NCBI RefSeq assembly: GCF_002216065.1
Contig: NZ_CP022282.1
Span: forward strand, 744,001-808,000
Length of the DNA stretch: 64,000 nucleotides
Direction of reading: 5' to 3'
From: Chryseobacterium sp. T16E-39
Lineage (GTDB): Bacteria; Bacteroidota; Bacteroidia; Flavobacteriales; Weeksellaceae
The notes beneath the pieces were generated by a model. The model saw nothing but the letters and a program-made list of their open reading frames with translations. It made no database searches and had not been told where the DNA came from. Both the position numbers and the translations under genes were made by a program. The number at the start of each line of letters is the position of its first letter. Position 1 is the stretch's first letter. This document shows, piece by piece, positions 51,191 through 60,070 of this stretch.

Positions 51191-52036
51191 CTATTTCTTC
51201 AGATAATTGATAATCCCAATGACATCATCTTTCCCAAATCCTTCATCATGAGCTGATTGATAGGTGTCAATTAATGTTTTCGATAGCGGATAATCTGCCC
51301 CCGCTTTATTAGCCAGAAGAATATCTTTTAACATCAGATCCAAAGCAAATGCCGGTTCATAATTATCGTTTACCAATAAAGGTGTTTTTACTTTTGTAGC
51401 ACCACTTCCGCTGGCGCTCTCATTAATGATATCCAGCATATCTTTACGATCGATTCCTAGTTTATCTGAAAACAATATAGTCTCAGCGAGACCTTGGTAA
51501 AGCGCAGATATAAAATAGTTTACTGATAATTTTGCAGCAATTCCTTTTCCATTTTCTCCCAAATGTCTGATCGTTTTTCCTAGTTTTTGCAGGTAAGGTT
51601 CGGCACGCAACAGGTCTTTTTCACTCCCTCCGGCCATAATAATTAATGTTCCTTCTGCTGCAGGCTTGGTACTTCCGGCAACTGGGGCATCAATAAAGCC
51701 TGCTTCTTTTATTTTAACTGCAGAAGCAATATCATTGCTCGCTTCGGGGGAGATCGTACTCATATCTACGAATAGTTTTCCATGAATATTTACCATGAAG
51801 ATCTCCTCATATACTTCCCGTACTGCTGTATCGTTAGTCAGCATGGTAAAAACAATATCACTGTTTTCTACGAGTTCTGAAACCTTGGTATATACCGTTG
51901 ATTTCTCTTTAAAATCATTAGCCTTTTCTACAGATCTATTGTATACCGAAAGAAAAAATCCTGCTTTTTCTAAATTCTTTGCCATAGGATGCCCCATATT
52001 TCCCAATCCTATAAATCCTATTTTTGTATTTTCCAT
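51191..52036 (-). CDS. NAD(P)-dependent 3-hydroxyacid dehydrogenase-like protein (6PGDH/HIBADH family)
   Basis: 281 residues. It has an N-terminal Rossmann GFIGLGNMGHPMAKNLEKAG, the DAPVAGSTKPAAEGTL substrate region and the catalytic Lys in GKGIAAKLSVNYF (about 170). It is shorter than 6-phosphogluconate dehydrogenase and closer to 3-hydroxyisobutyrate dehydrogenase or glyoxylate reductase-like enzymes. The substrate is unknown. Its upstream region is repeat-rich. Confidence 0.88.
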   Translation of the reverse strand: MENTKIGFIGLGNMGHPMAKNLEKAGFFLSVYNRSVEKANDFKEKSTVYTKVSELVENSDIVFTMLTNDTAVREVYEEIFMVNIHGKLFVDMSTISPEASNDIASAVKIKEAGFIDAPVAGSTKPAAEGTLIIMAGGSEKDLLRAEPYLQKLGKTIRHLGENGKGIAAKLSVNYFISALYQGLAETILFSDKLGIDRKDMLDIINESASGSGATKVKTPLLVNDNYEPAFALDLMLKDILLANKAGADYPLSKTLIDTYQSAHDEGFGKDDVIGIINYLKK

Positions 52037-52058
52037 GCTTATCTAAATATTTGTATTA

Positions 52059-52205
52059 ATAGTTGATAGTTGAAAGTTGAAAGTGGAGAATTGAAAATTA
52101 AAAATTAGATATTAGAAATAAATTTTTTACTCCTAAACCCGCACCCCGAATCTCGAAACTCGGAACTTAGAACTTCTCACTTTCCACTTTCAATTTTCAA
52201 TTTTT
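52059..52205. repeat. Inverted modular repeat in a divergent intergenic region
   Basis: The plus strand starts with TTGATAGTTGAAAGTTGAAA and ends with CTTTCCACTTTCAATTTTCA, its near complement. Between them are AAATTAGATATTAGA and a C-rich AACCCGCACCCCGAATCTCG. It is the mirror-type version of the family at 9950, 33369, 42762 and 46959. The rest of the 393-bp gap (52037-52429) holds nothing recognisable. Confidence 0.78.
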
Positions 52206-52429
52206 CATTTATCTATCAAATTTACGAATTATAAAATACAGAACATCATCTCGATCCCCAAAGCGGTAATTTTGGTTGTTAATACAGTAATCTGTATAAA
52301 TGATTTAAACCATTTTCTAAAAGCTATTAAAATCTTTCTAAACTACTGCATATTTTAACTTTCTTATCCCGCAATTTTTTATAACCAAAAAACTTACTGA
52401 ACTTTGCAAAAAAGATAAGCATAGATAAA

Positions 52430-53056
52430 ATGAAGATCGTAAACGTTGAAAAATGGAACAGGAAAGAGCACTTTGAATTTTTCTCAAAAATGGCGAGCCC
52501 ATACTTTGGTTTCACTGCTGAAGTAGATTGTACAAAAGCATATGAAACAGCAAAAGCAAAAGGCTGTTCTTTTTTTGCTTATTACCTTCATAAGTCGATG
52601 GTTGCGGTAAATTCTGTAGAAGAGCTGAAAATGAGGATCGTTGACGATCAGATTGTAGTTTTTGATGTCATTGATGCAGGAAGTACAATTGCAAGAGCAG
52701 ACGGAACTTTTGGCTTTTCTTATATCCCTTTTTCAGAAAGCTTTGATGCTTTTAGTACTGAATTACAAAAGGAAGTTCAGGCTGTACAGAATTCCTCAGG
52801 ATTAAGATTAAATACGGACACCGTAACTAAAGCCCTGATCAGACATTCTACGATTCCATGGAATTCTTTCAGTGCATTGCTCCATCCTACCAATTTTGAT
52901 AAAACTGAATCTATTCCCAAAATTACTTTTGGAAAATACAGCATTCGTGAAGGAAAAAAACATTTACCCGTTTCTATCGAAGCTCACCATGGTCTGGCGG
53001 ACGGTCTTCACCTTGCGAGATATTTTGAAGAATTTCAAAGACAGTTAGATCTTTAA
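52430..53056 (+). CDS. CatA-like acetyltransferase (chloramphenicol acetyltransferase family)
   Basis: 208 residues. The catalytic motif HHGLADG is at the C-terminus (about 187-193), with the usual fold elements VDCTKAYETAKAKGCSFF and RIVDDQIVVFDVID. Family members O-acetylate small molecules; resistance to chloramphenicol is possible but cannot be assumed. It is not next to mobile elements. Confidence 0.87.
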   Translation: MKIVNVEKWNRKEHFEFFSKMASPYFGFTAEVDCTKAYETAKAKGCSFFAYYLHKSMVAVNSVEELKMRIVDDQIVVFDVIDAGSTIARADGTFGFSYIPFSESFDAFSTELQKEVQAVQNSSGLRLNTDTVTKALIRHSTIPWNSFSALLHPTNFDKTESIPKITFGKYSIREGKKHLPVSIEAHHGLADGLHLARYFEEFQRQLDL

Positions 53057-53168
53057 AAAATATATTTCCTTATTGATTCCATAAATTATAGATTTAGTTC
53101 TAACAACTGGAAATACACTTAACTTCATTAATTCTATCATTAAATTTGAAACAAAACTTAGTCTGCAG

Positions 53169-54350
53169 ATGAACACTTCTCCTGGCATTTCACGAACTGT
53201 AATCTGGCTGATGGCCATTATTTCCGGACTGGTAGTCGCCAATAACTATTATAATCAGCCTTTATTAGCCCTTATTTCTGACGATCTCCATATTTCTGAA
53301 GGGGCAGCAAGTAAAATTTCCGTTCTTACTCAGGTCGGATATGCTTTAGGTCTTTTATTAATAGTACCACTGGGAGATAAATTTCTTCGCAAAAAACTGA
53401 TCCTGATAGATTTATTTCTCGTCTTTGGTTCTTTGTTATGGATGACCTTTGCAACTCAGTTATGGATGTTATATGCAGCCAGCTTATTGATTGGAATGAC
53501 TTCTGTGATTCCACAACTTTTTGTGCCTATTGCAGCAGAACTTTCGTCCGATGAGGATCGATCTTCTAATATCGGAGTGGTTATGTCCGGTTTATTGATG
53601 GGAATTCTGCTATCCCGTTTTGTCGGAGGGATTGTTGGAGAAATTTGGGGCTGGCGGGCGATGTTTGGTATCGCTGCTTGTGTCATGATTTTGGTTTGGA
53701 TGGCCGTTTACAAAATGCTGCCGGATCTATTGCCTAATTTTAAAGGAACATATAAGGAGCTCATGCAGTCTGTATTTCATTTAGCTAAAACACAACCTGT
53801 TTTACAGCTCGCCTCTTTTCGTGGTGCGATGGCTTTCGGATCGATGTGTGCTTTGTTTACCACATTAGCCTTCCACATGGAAAAGCCTCCCTTCAATGCA
53901 GGTTCATCTGTTGTAGGAAGCTTTGGACTTGCAGGAGCTGTAGGTGCATTGGCCGCTGCTAAAGTTGGAAAGTTTCAAAAGTTCATGGACATTAACCGGA
54001 TCATATTGTATTCACTTTTGATTGTTTTGGGAAGCTGGGCATTTACCTATTTCGCAGGGGAAACTTACTGGGGATTGATTGTGGGGGTCATTCTTGTTGA
54101 TTTGGGAGTACAGTCCAGCCATATTATGAATCAGACGAATTATTTTCTGATTAAAACGAATGCGGTAAATCGGCTGAATACCGTATACATGGTTTGTTAC
54201 TTCATTGGAGGCTCACTGGGAACATGGCTTGCTTCCATTGCCTGGCATTATGCACAGTGGAATGGAGTATGTTTTGTGGGAGTTAGCTTCGGACTTCTTG
54301 CTTTAATTGCTCATCTATTATTCAATAAAAAAGTGAATTCTGAATCCTAG
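53169..54350 (+). CDS. MFS transporter
   Basis: 393 residues with about twelve hydrophobic segments. It includes NNYYNQPLLALISDDLHIS near the N-terminus, a feature of the YgaY/arabinose-efflux-like MFS group, and VPLGDKFLRKKLILIDL as the motif A loop. It is followed after 124 bp by a DsbA-like gene on the same strand. Substrate unknown. Confidence 0.87.
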   Translation: MNTSPGISRTVIWLMAIISGLVVANNYYNQPLLALISDDLHISEGAASKISVLTQVGYALGLLLIVPLGDKFLRKKLILIDLFLVFGSLLWMTFATQLWMLYAASLLIGMTSVIPQLFVPIAAELSSDEDRSSNIGVVMSGLLMGILLSRFVGGIVGEIWGWRAMFGIAACVMILVWMAVYKMLPDLLPNFKGTYKELMQSVFHLAKTQPVLQLASFRGAMAFGSMCALFTTLAFHMEKPPFNAGSSVVGSFGLAGAVGALAAAKVGKFQKFMDINRIILYSLLIVLGSWAFTYFAGETYWGLIVGVILVDLGVQSSHIMNQTNYFLIKTNAVNRLNTVYMVCYFIGGSLGTWLASIAWHYAQWNGVCFVGVSFGLLALIAHLLFNKKVNSES

Positions 54351-54474
54351 CTTTGTCATTCATCAATCACATAAGAGGTATTGATCAATGCTATCATTTA
54401 TAAGTGTAATAAATTTTATTACATTAAAAATATGTAGTAACTTTGTATCATTAAAATACATCAACAGAAATACA

Positions 54475-55173
54475 ATGAAAATAGAAATTTGGTCGGATGT
54501 TATGTGTCCGTTTTGCTATATAGGAAAGAATAATTTTGAACAGGCACTTGAAAAATTGCCTTTCAAAGACCAGGTAGAAGTAGAGTGGAAGAGTTTCCAG
54601 TTGGATCCTACATTAGATCCTGCTGAAACTAAGAACACAATGACTTATTTTAAAGAGAAAAAAGGATTTCCAGATGCTCAGGCTGCGCAAATGATGAACC
54701 AGGTAACGCAAATGGGTAAAAATGCCGGAATTGATTTTAATTTTCAAACGGCCTTAATCACCAATACCTTTGCTGCTCATAAACTTCTGCACTTATCAAA
54801 AAAATATAATAAATCCAATGAAATGGAGGAGGCATTGTTTATCGCTCATTTCATTGATGGGAAAAATGTAGGAGATCCTGATACTTTGGCTGCGATTGCA
54901 GACTCTGTGGGTATTAATAAAGAAGAAGCAAAAGAGGCTGTAACTTCTGAGGAATTTACTCCTGAAGTCAATGAAGATATTCAGCAGGCAAGAAACAACG
55001 GGATTACGGGTGTTCCTTTCTTTGTTTTAAATGGTAAATATGCCGTTTCAGGAGCTCAGCCTGTTGACGTTTTTGAAAATGCGCTTCAGCAAACCTACAA
55101 GGAAACAGTTTCTCCATTTCAGAATCTTTCCAATGGAGAGAATGCTTGTGGAGAGGATGGATGCAGTATTTAG
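54475..55173 (+). CDS. DsbA-family oxidoreductase (FrnE-like)
   Basis: 232 residues from ATG 54475; an upstream ATG at 54388 would add an unconserved hydrophobic leader. It has the active-site CPFC in SDVMCPFCYIGKNNFE, the FrnE-like all-helical insert, and cis-Pro in GVPFFVLNGKY. The C-terminal NACGEDGCSI has two more Cys. FrnE enzymes are cytoplasmic disulfide isomerases linked to stress tolerance. Confidence 0.88.
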   Translation: MKIEIWSDVMCPFCYIGKNNFEQALEKLPFKDQVEVEWKSFQLDPTLDPAETKNTMTYFKEKKGFPDAQAAQMMNQVTQMGKNAGIDFNFQTALITNTFAAHKLLHLSKKYNKSNEMEEALFIAHFIDGKNVGDPDTLAAIADSVGINKEEAKEAVTSEEFTPEVNEDIQQARNNGITGVPFFVLNGKYAVSGAQPVDVFENALQQTYKETVSPFQNLSNGENACGEDGCSI

Positions 55174-55205
55174 TACTTAGAAAATAATTGAATTGCATTA
55201 TATGG

Positions 55206-55242
55206 GAAAACCCTGAAGAATTTCTTCAGGGTTTTCTTTTGT
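55206..55242. terminator. Terminator after the DsbA-like gene
   Basis: AAAACCCTGAAGAA and TTCTTCAGGGTTTT form a 14-bp stem, followed by CTTTTGT. Confidence 0.85.
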
Positions 55243-55290
55243 ATTTGTAATTTTATGAAATCATTCTTTATGGTGATTATATAATAGTCA

Positions 55291-56085
55291 ATGCAAATTC
55301 AGTTTTATCAGCCTGTCAATCCTATTCTCAGAAAATATATTCAGGGATATTATTTTATGTCCAAAGATGAATCTGATCATGCTTTAAGATATCTTACATT
55401 TCCCAATAACTTTTTTATTCTATCAGCTTGTCAAAATGCTACCGTAATTCAATACGAGAATAAATTAGAAATTTTCCAATCTTCTGAGGAAAACTTAGAT
55501 ATTGATCTTGTTTCACGTTGTATCAGTTCAACTGAAATATATTATGAGCAGCCTATCAATGAAATTACAGTTTACTTCAAGCCTTTAGGTATATATCATT
55601 TCTTTAATCATGAAAACAGTGCACTTCTTCAAAATGAAATAATCTCCTCTGATTTCCCGGGAGTAATGACCTCTATTCTCAACGAATCAGATACAGCCAT
55701 TCAAATAGAAAACCTGGAAAATTACTGGCTTTCAAAGTTTAAAGAAAAGAACTTAGATTCCGTACAAAATATCATTCATGATCTTGAAGCTGATTGTAGT
55801 ATTGAAGAGATTGCTGAAAAAAATGGGATAACCCGCCAATACGTTAACAAGCTTTCTAAACGCTATCTGGCTAAATCTGCTTCTGAATACCGAAAAGTCT
55901 ATCGTTTTCGAAAAGCATTAATTCAGAATAAAGAAATGAAAAATTTCACCGAATTGTCTTATGAAAATCTGTTCTATGACCAGTCTCATTTTATCAAAGA
56001 TTTTAAAGAGCTAACCAAAATAACTCCCACCCACTTTTTTAAGAAAGTGAATACTGATCAAAATAATATCTGGCTGTTTATTTAG
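55291..56085 (+). CDS. AraC-like regulator with DUF6597-type N-terminus
   Basis: 264 residues. It begins QIQFYQPVNPILRKYIQGYY, as in DUF6597 regulators. A HTH region is at about 175-255, with IEEIAEKNGITRQYVNKLSK and FYDQSHFIKDFKELTKITPTH. It is similar in layout to the 28194-28988 protein. An S41 peptidase gene follows after 70 bp. Targets unknown. Confidence 0.86.
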   Translation: MQIQFYQPVNPILRKYIQGYYFMSKDESDHALRYLTFPNNFFILSACQNATVIQYENKLEIFQSSEENLDIDLVSRCISSTEIYYEQPINEITVYFKPLGIYHFFNHENSALLQNEIISSDFPGVMTSILNESDTAIQIENLENYWLSKFKEKNLDSVQNIIHDLEADCSIEEIAEKNGITRQYVNKLSKRYLAKSASEYRKVYRFRKALIQNKEMKNFTELSYENLFYDQSHFIKDFKELTKITPTHFFKKVNTDQNNIWLFI

Positions 56086-56155
56086 ATGAGTTTCCTTTTT
56101 TACAATTCTCACTTTGCATTCAAAGGTATTTTTGTAATAAATTAAATTTTAACTC

Positions 56156-57154
56156 ATGAATAAAATACTCATTCTTGTCCTCTCATTATATTCTTTATCT
56201 TCTTTTTGTCAGAACACAAATGGTCCGGTCATAAAAGAAATGGTAGAAAAAATCAAAGACCATTATGTAGATAAAGATCTTTATAAAAAACTGGATGCTG
56301 AATTTCAATTAAAAGATTTTGAATCTCTCAATGGAAAAAATCTTGCCGAAGAACTTACAAAACAATTAACAAAGATTTCTCAAGACCAACATTTTTTTGT
56401 AAAATACCTTGAGAATTATACACCTGAAAAGCAAAAAAATGCACAGGAAACATTAGAATCTAACAATTTTCATAATAGTCTTGAGAATTTTGGCTTTGAA
56501 AATGTTCAAAGATTAGACGGAAATATTGGTTATATTAATTTTAAAGGATTTGCTGAGCCCAACTCAAGTTCGAAAACATTAGAATCTGCCATGAATTTTG
56601 TTGCGAATACCAATTCTCTGATTATTGACCTGAGAGAAAACAGAGGTGGAGATAATGGGATGCTTCTATTATTTTGCAGTTATTTCTTTAAGGAGAAAAC
56701 CAATTTATATTCCACCTATTTCAGAGATAAAGGAAAAACAGTAGAAAATAATACAGAATCGAAAGTTTCCGGTCAAAAATACCTTAATAAGAAAGTCTAT
56801 ATTCTCACCAGTAAATACTCTTTTTCAGCTGCTGAAGGATTAGCTTATTTTCTAAAAGCATATCAATTGGCACAAGTTATCGGTGAAAATACCGGCGGAG
56901 CAGCCAATCCTGTAGATGAATTTATAATTGCAAATAAGTATCTCTTAGTAGTTCCTGTCGGTAAAATAACGGCAAAGATAACTGGAGGGAATTGGGAACA
57001 TGTAGGTGTGAGTCCGGATATAAAAACAACTTCTAAAAAAGCTTTCGAGGCAGCACATCTTTTGGCTCTTAAAGATATTTTAAAAAATAAAATTCAAACA
57101 GAATTAAGTGAAAATGAACTGGAAAATCTTATTCGTCAATTAGAAAAAGAATGA
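56156..57154 (+). CDS. S41-family peptidase (IRBP/Tsp-type), secreted
   Basis: 332 residues with a signal peptide (MNKILILVLSLYSLSSFCQ). An N-terminal cap of about 90 residues and the S41 catalytic domain follow: IIDLRENRGGDNGM, SKYSFSAAEGLAYFL with the nucleophilic Ser, and GENTGGAANPV. There is no PDZ domain. It is predicted periplasmic and cleaves an unknown peptide. Confidence 0.87.
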   Translation: MNKILILVLSLYSLSSFCQNTNGPVIKEMVEKIKDHYVDKDLYKKLDAEFQLKDFESLNGKNLAEELTKQLTKISQDQHFFVKYLENYTPEKQKNAQETLESNNFHNSLENFGFENVQRLDGNIGYINFKGFAEPNSSSKTLESAMNFVANTNSLIIDLRENRGGDNGMLLLFCSYFFKEKTNLYSTYFRDKGKTVENNTESKVSGQKYLNKKVYILTSKYSFSAAEGLAYFLKAYQLAQVIGENTGGAANPVDEFIIANKYLLVVPVGKITAKITGGNWEHVGVSPDIKTTSKKAFEAAHLLALKDILKNKIQTELSENELENLIRQLEKE

Positions 57155-57175
57155 TAGCAAATATTATTTAAAATA

Positions 57176-57207
57176 AAAATCCTTCCTGAATTTTCAGGAA
57201 GGATTTT
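57176..57207. terminator. Bidirectional terminator
   Basis: AAAATCCTTCCTGAA (57176-57190) pairs with TTCAGGAAGGATTTT (57193-57207). It lies between the S41 gene and the convergent oxygenase gene. Confidence 0.88.
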
Positions 57208-57232
57208 CTATAAAAATTTAAATCTAGACTAC

Positions 57233-58330
57233 CTAGAAGTGGTTAAAGTTTTTCCCCAAATGCTCTTCTATAACAAAGAAAGGGTCCTCTTTAAGGGTAT
57301 GGCCCCTCATATCGATAAGGCTTACTTTGCTCATCATTCGAAGCATGATTCTTCGTTCACATTGATGCTCCACACCATTAATATTCCTCACTCCGGCACG
57401 GAAAGCTGACCTTCCATGCGCACATAAATGATTATTAACAATAATAACATCTCCTGATTGGGGAGTAAAATCTGAATAAATCAAATCTTTTGCTTCCTGC
57501 CAGAATTTGCTCAATGCATGATGGGCAATATCCGTCTGCTTGATATCAGGATTAAATAATTGCTCGGCAGCATCAAACCTCATAAATGGCAACTCTTTAT
57601 TTCCATATAGAATAGCATCTAAAGTATCTATTTCATCTGCTTCATTTTGCAAGTTGGCATCTTTAGGAATTTTAAAGATCGGATCAAACAAAGGCCTGTA
57701 CTCGTCATGAATCGTTTCGTGTGAACGAATCGAATATAGGGTAGAAGGTACCTGCTCTTCGTTACGGATGTACATAAAGCTTAAATAATCTGCCTGATGT
57801 TTTAGAAAGGCATCTTCTGTATGTACATATAAATCGGTTGCTGATCCAGACCCAGTCTGGGTTTCACGCATTTTCTCATCAGGAATGATCGCATGGATCA
57901 AACCACCTCCTTTACGCTGCGAATAATATTGTACAGGCTTAGAGGGAAGAGCTCCATGTAATAATGCACATGCAAACCCATATTGGTTAAATTTTGAATA
58001 ATCTGCCGATTGCCAATTGGCAGGAGTAGTACCAATTTTTTCCTGATCGATATCGAAAAGACCTTGAAATATAAGGGCTCCATATTGATCTTTGGAAAAA
58101 TCGCTGGCAAACGATGCTAAGACTTTTAATAGTCTTTCCGGTAGAAAATATGATGCAAGTTGATGAACCTGCATTACAAACTCCCTATTTTCGAAAGTTT
58201 CATATTTTCTTTCAAGATGATCTACAGCATCCTTGATCATCTTACGCTCACTATCTGTAATTTCAATGGCTACAGGAAGTACTCTTTCCATAGTCAAACT
58301 GCTTTCTTCAAGAATTTTTAGAGAATTCAT
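57233..58330 (-). CDS. Fe(II)/2-oxoglutarate-dependent oxygenase (clavaminate-synthase-like; probable amino-acid hydroxylase)
   Basis: 365 residues of the TauD/clavaminate-synthase fold. Metal ligands are His170 and Glu172 in DLYVHTEDAF and probably His305 in NNHLCAHGRSAF; HxE spacing is typical of free amino-acid hydroxylases such as lysine or arginine hydroxylases. It is divergent from a siderophore operon with a shared promoter region. A hydroxylated lysine could feed the decarboxylase, giving a hydroxy-diamine; this is inference. I recall characterised lysine hydroxylases of this type from flavobacteria. Confidence 0.85.
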   Translation of the reverse strand: MNSLKILEESSLTMERVLPVAIEITDSERKMIKDAVDHLERKYETFENREFVMQVHQLASYFLPERLLKVLASFASDFSKDQYGALIFQGLFDIDQEKIGTTPANWQSADYSKFNQYGFACALLHGALPSKPVQYYSQRKGGGLIHAIIPDEKMRETQTGSGSATDLYVHTEDAFLKHQADYLSFMYIRNEEQVPSTLYSIRSHETIHDEYRPLFDPIFKIPKDANLQNEADEIDTLDAILYGNKELPFMRFDAAEQLFNPDIKQTDIAHHALSKFWQEAKDLIYSDFTPQSGDVIIVNNHLCAHGRSAFRAGVRNINGVEHQCERRIMLRMMSKVSLIDMRGHTLKEDPFFVIEEHLGKNFNHF

Positions 58331-58340
58331 TAAAAAAAAT

Positions 58341-58432
58341 TTTGTGTTAGGATTAAATTATTATATTTGTTTTTAATTATTCTAAATAACAATTGCGTTG
58401 TCAAATTTATGAATTTTTAATTAAGTACCAAA
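58341..58432. promoter_or_regulatory. Face-to-face promoters with an AT-rich dyad between them
   Basis: Plus strand: TTTG at 58341-58344, 17 bp, TATATTTG at 58362-58369, towards the siderophore operon. Minus strand: TTTG (58432-58429), 19 bp, TAAATTTG (58409-58402), towards the oxygenase gene. ATTATTCTAAATAA at 58376-58389 lies over both predicted starts and resembles half of an iron-repressor box. Confidence 0.6.
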
Positions 58433-58543
58433 TAAAAAATGCAAAAAAATAAAACTTAACGTATTGATTACGAGATAGATGAACTATGTCTTTTAGAAAA
58501 CTAAAACTCCACAATTTTTTCAATCAACGTTATAAATAAATAT

Positions 58544-60070
58544 ATGAACAACGAAATTTTGCCTCACGAGGAAGTGATAAATGACACTTTGAATCACTTT
58601 TCGGGGAAATTTGAAAATATTTTTCATCAAGATAATTATGATCATTATCGTTCCGCAATTCATGATACTTTAGATCTTGTAGGAACATTTCTTCATAGAA
58701 ACGACAAACCATTTAGCGGTATAGAAGCTAAAACAATGAAAAAGAAGGTTGAGCACATCGATCTTAACCAAAAACTCTCTTCTTATGAAGAGTTATTAAA
58801 TGAAGTAGATGATATCTACGTACAGCATGCAACAGCTTTTCATCTTCCTCAATATGTTGCCCATCTCAATTGCCCTATCGTAATTCCTGCACTTGCAGGA
58901 GAAATCCTTGTCAGCGCGATCAACTCTTCACAGGATACTTATGACCAAAGTGCCGGTGGTACTTTTATGGAAAGAAAACTGATCGACTGGACTGCAGAAA
59001 GATTAGGGTATAATACCAATGATAGTGACGGAGTTTTCACAGCAGGAGGATCACAAAGTAACCTGATGGGATTAGTAATGATGAGAGACTGTTTTTCTCA
59101 GAAAAAATTAAACCATAATATTAAGCAGGATGGTCTTCCCCCTGAAGCCAGCCGTTTTAAAATTTTCATCTCGGATAAAGCCCATTTCAGCAACTCTAAA
59201 AATGCTTCGATCATGGGACTTGGTGAAAAATCAATTGTAAAAGTTCCTGCCGATAATGAGTTCCGTATGGATATTACTTTGCTTCAAAAATATATGAAGC
59301 GGGAAATTGAAATGGGAAATATTCCTATCGGAATTATAGCAACTGCGGGAACAACAGATTTTGGTAATGTAGATCCTTTAGAGGACATTGCCAATATAGC
59401 AGAACAACACAACATTTGGATGCACGTGGATGCAGCATATGGATGTGCATTGCTTTTAAGTGCTAAATACCGCCATTTATTAAATGGTATCGAAAAAGCC
59501 GATTCCGTAACTATTGATTATCATAAATCATTCTTCCAGCCAATCAGCAGCAGTGCTTTTATCGTTAAAAATAAAAGAGAATTGCGAATCCTTAAACACC
59601 ACGCAGATTATTTGAATCCTGCAGAAATGGATGAGGAGGAAATTCCTGCGCAAATTAATAAATCCATTATACAAAGTACCCGCAGATTTGATGCATTAAA
59701 ACTATGGTTCACTTTAAGAATGATGGGACAAGAGCAATTGGCAGAATATACTGATCGAGTGATTGATCTTACAAAAGATGTAGCCGAAATGATCACTGAA
59801 GATCAGGAATTTGAATTATTATCTCATACAGATCTAAGTGTATTGGTATTCCGTTATTTAAGATCTGATATCGAAGATTTAAACGCAATGAATTTACACA
59901 TCAAAATGAAACTCTTCTACAGTGGAGAAATTCTTGTGGCAAGCACTAAAGTTGATGGTCAGTTCTATCTCAAATTTACTTTCCTGAATCCTATTACAAC
60001 AACAGAGGACGTTCACCAAATTTTAAATACAATAAAGAAACATGGAGAAGACTTTGGAACAACAAACTAA
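58544..60070 (+). CDS. PLP-dependent amino-acid decarboxylase (siderophore diamine supply)
   Basis: 508 residues of group II decarboxylases. The PLP Lys is Lys328 in TIDYHKSFFQP and the cofactor Asp is Asp296 in MHVDAAYGC. Homologues in NIS loci decarboxylate lysine or 2,4-diaminobutyrate. It is the first gene of the operon, overlapping the next by 29 bases. The neighbouring N-hydroxylase and candidate lysine hydroxylase favour lysine to cadaverine or a hydroxycadaverine. Confidence 0.9.
   Translation: MNNEILPHEEVINDTLNHFSGKFENIFHQDNYDHYRSAIHDTLDLVGTFLHRNDKPFSGIEAKTMKKKVEHIDLNQKLSSYEELLNEVDDIYVQHATAFHLPQYVAHLNCPIVIPALAGEILVSAINSSQDTYDQSAGGTFMERKLIDWTAERLGYNTNDSDGVFTAGGSQSNLMGLVMMRDCFSQKKLNHNIKQDGLPPEASRFKIFISDKAHFSNSKNASIMGLGEKSIVKVPADNEFRMDITLLQKYMKREIEMGNIPIGIIATAGTTDFGNVDPLEDIANIAEQHNIWMHVDAAYGCALLLSAKYRHLLNGIEKADSVTIDYHKSFFQPISSSAFIVKNKRELRILKHHADYLNPAEMDEEEIPAQINKSIIQSTRRFDALKLWFTLRMMGQEQLAEYTDRVIDLTKDVAEMITEDQEFELLSHTDLSVLVFRYLRSDIEDLNAMNLHIKMKLFYSGEILVASTKVDGQFYLKFTFLNPITTTEDVHQILNTIKKHGEDFGTTN

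Noticed and set aside
52430..53056. Acquired chloramphenicol resistance gene
   Set aside because: The CatA-like family is common in flavobacterial chromosomes; no mobile element, and the base composition is like that of the neighbours.
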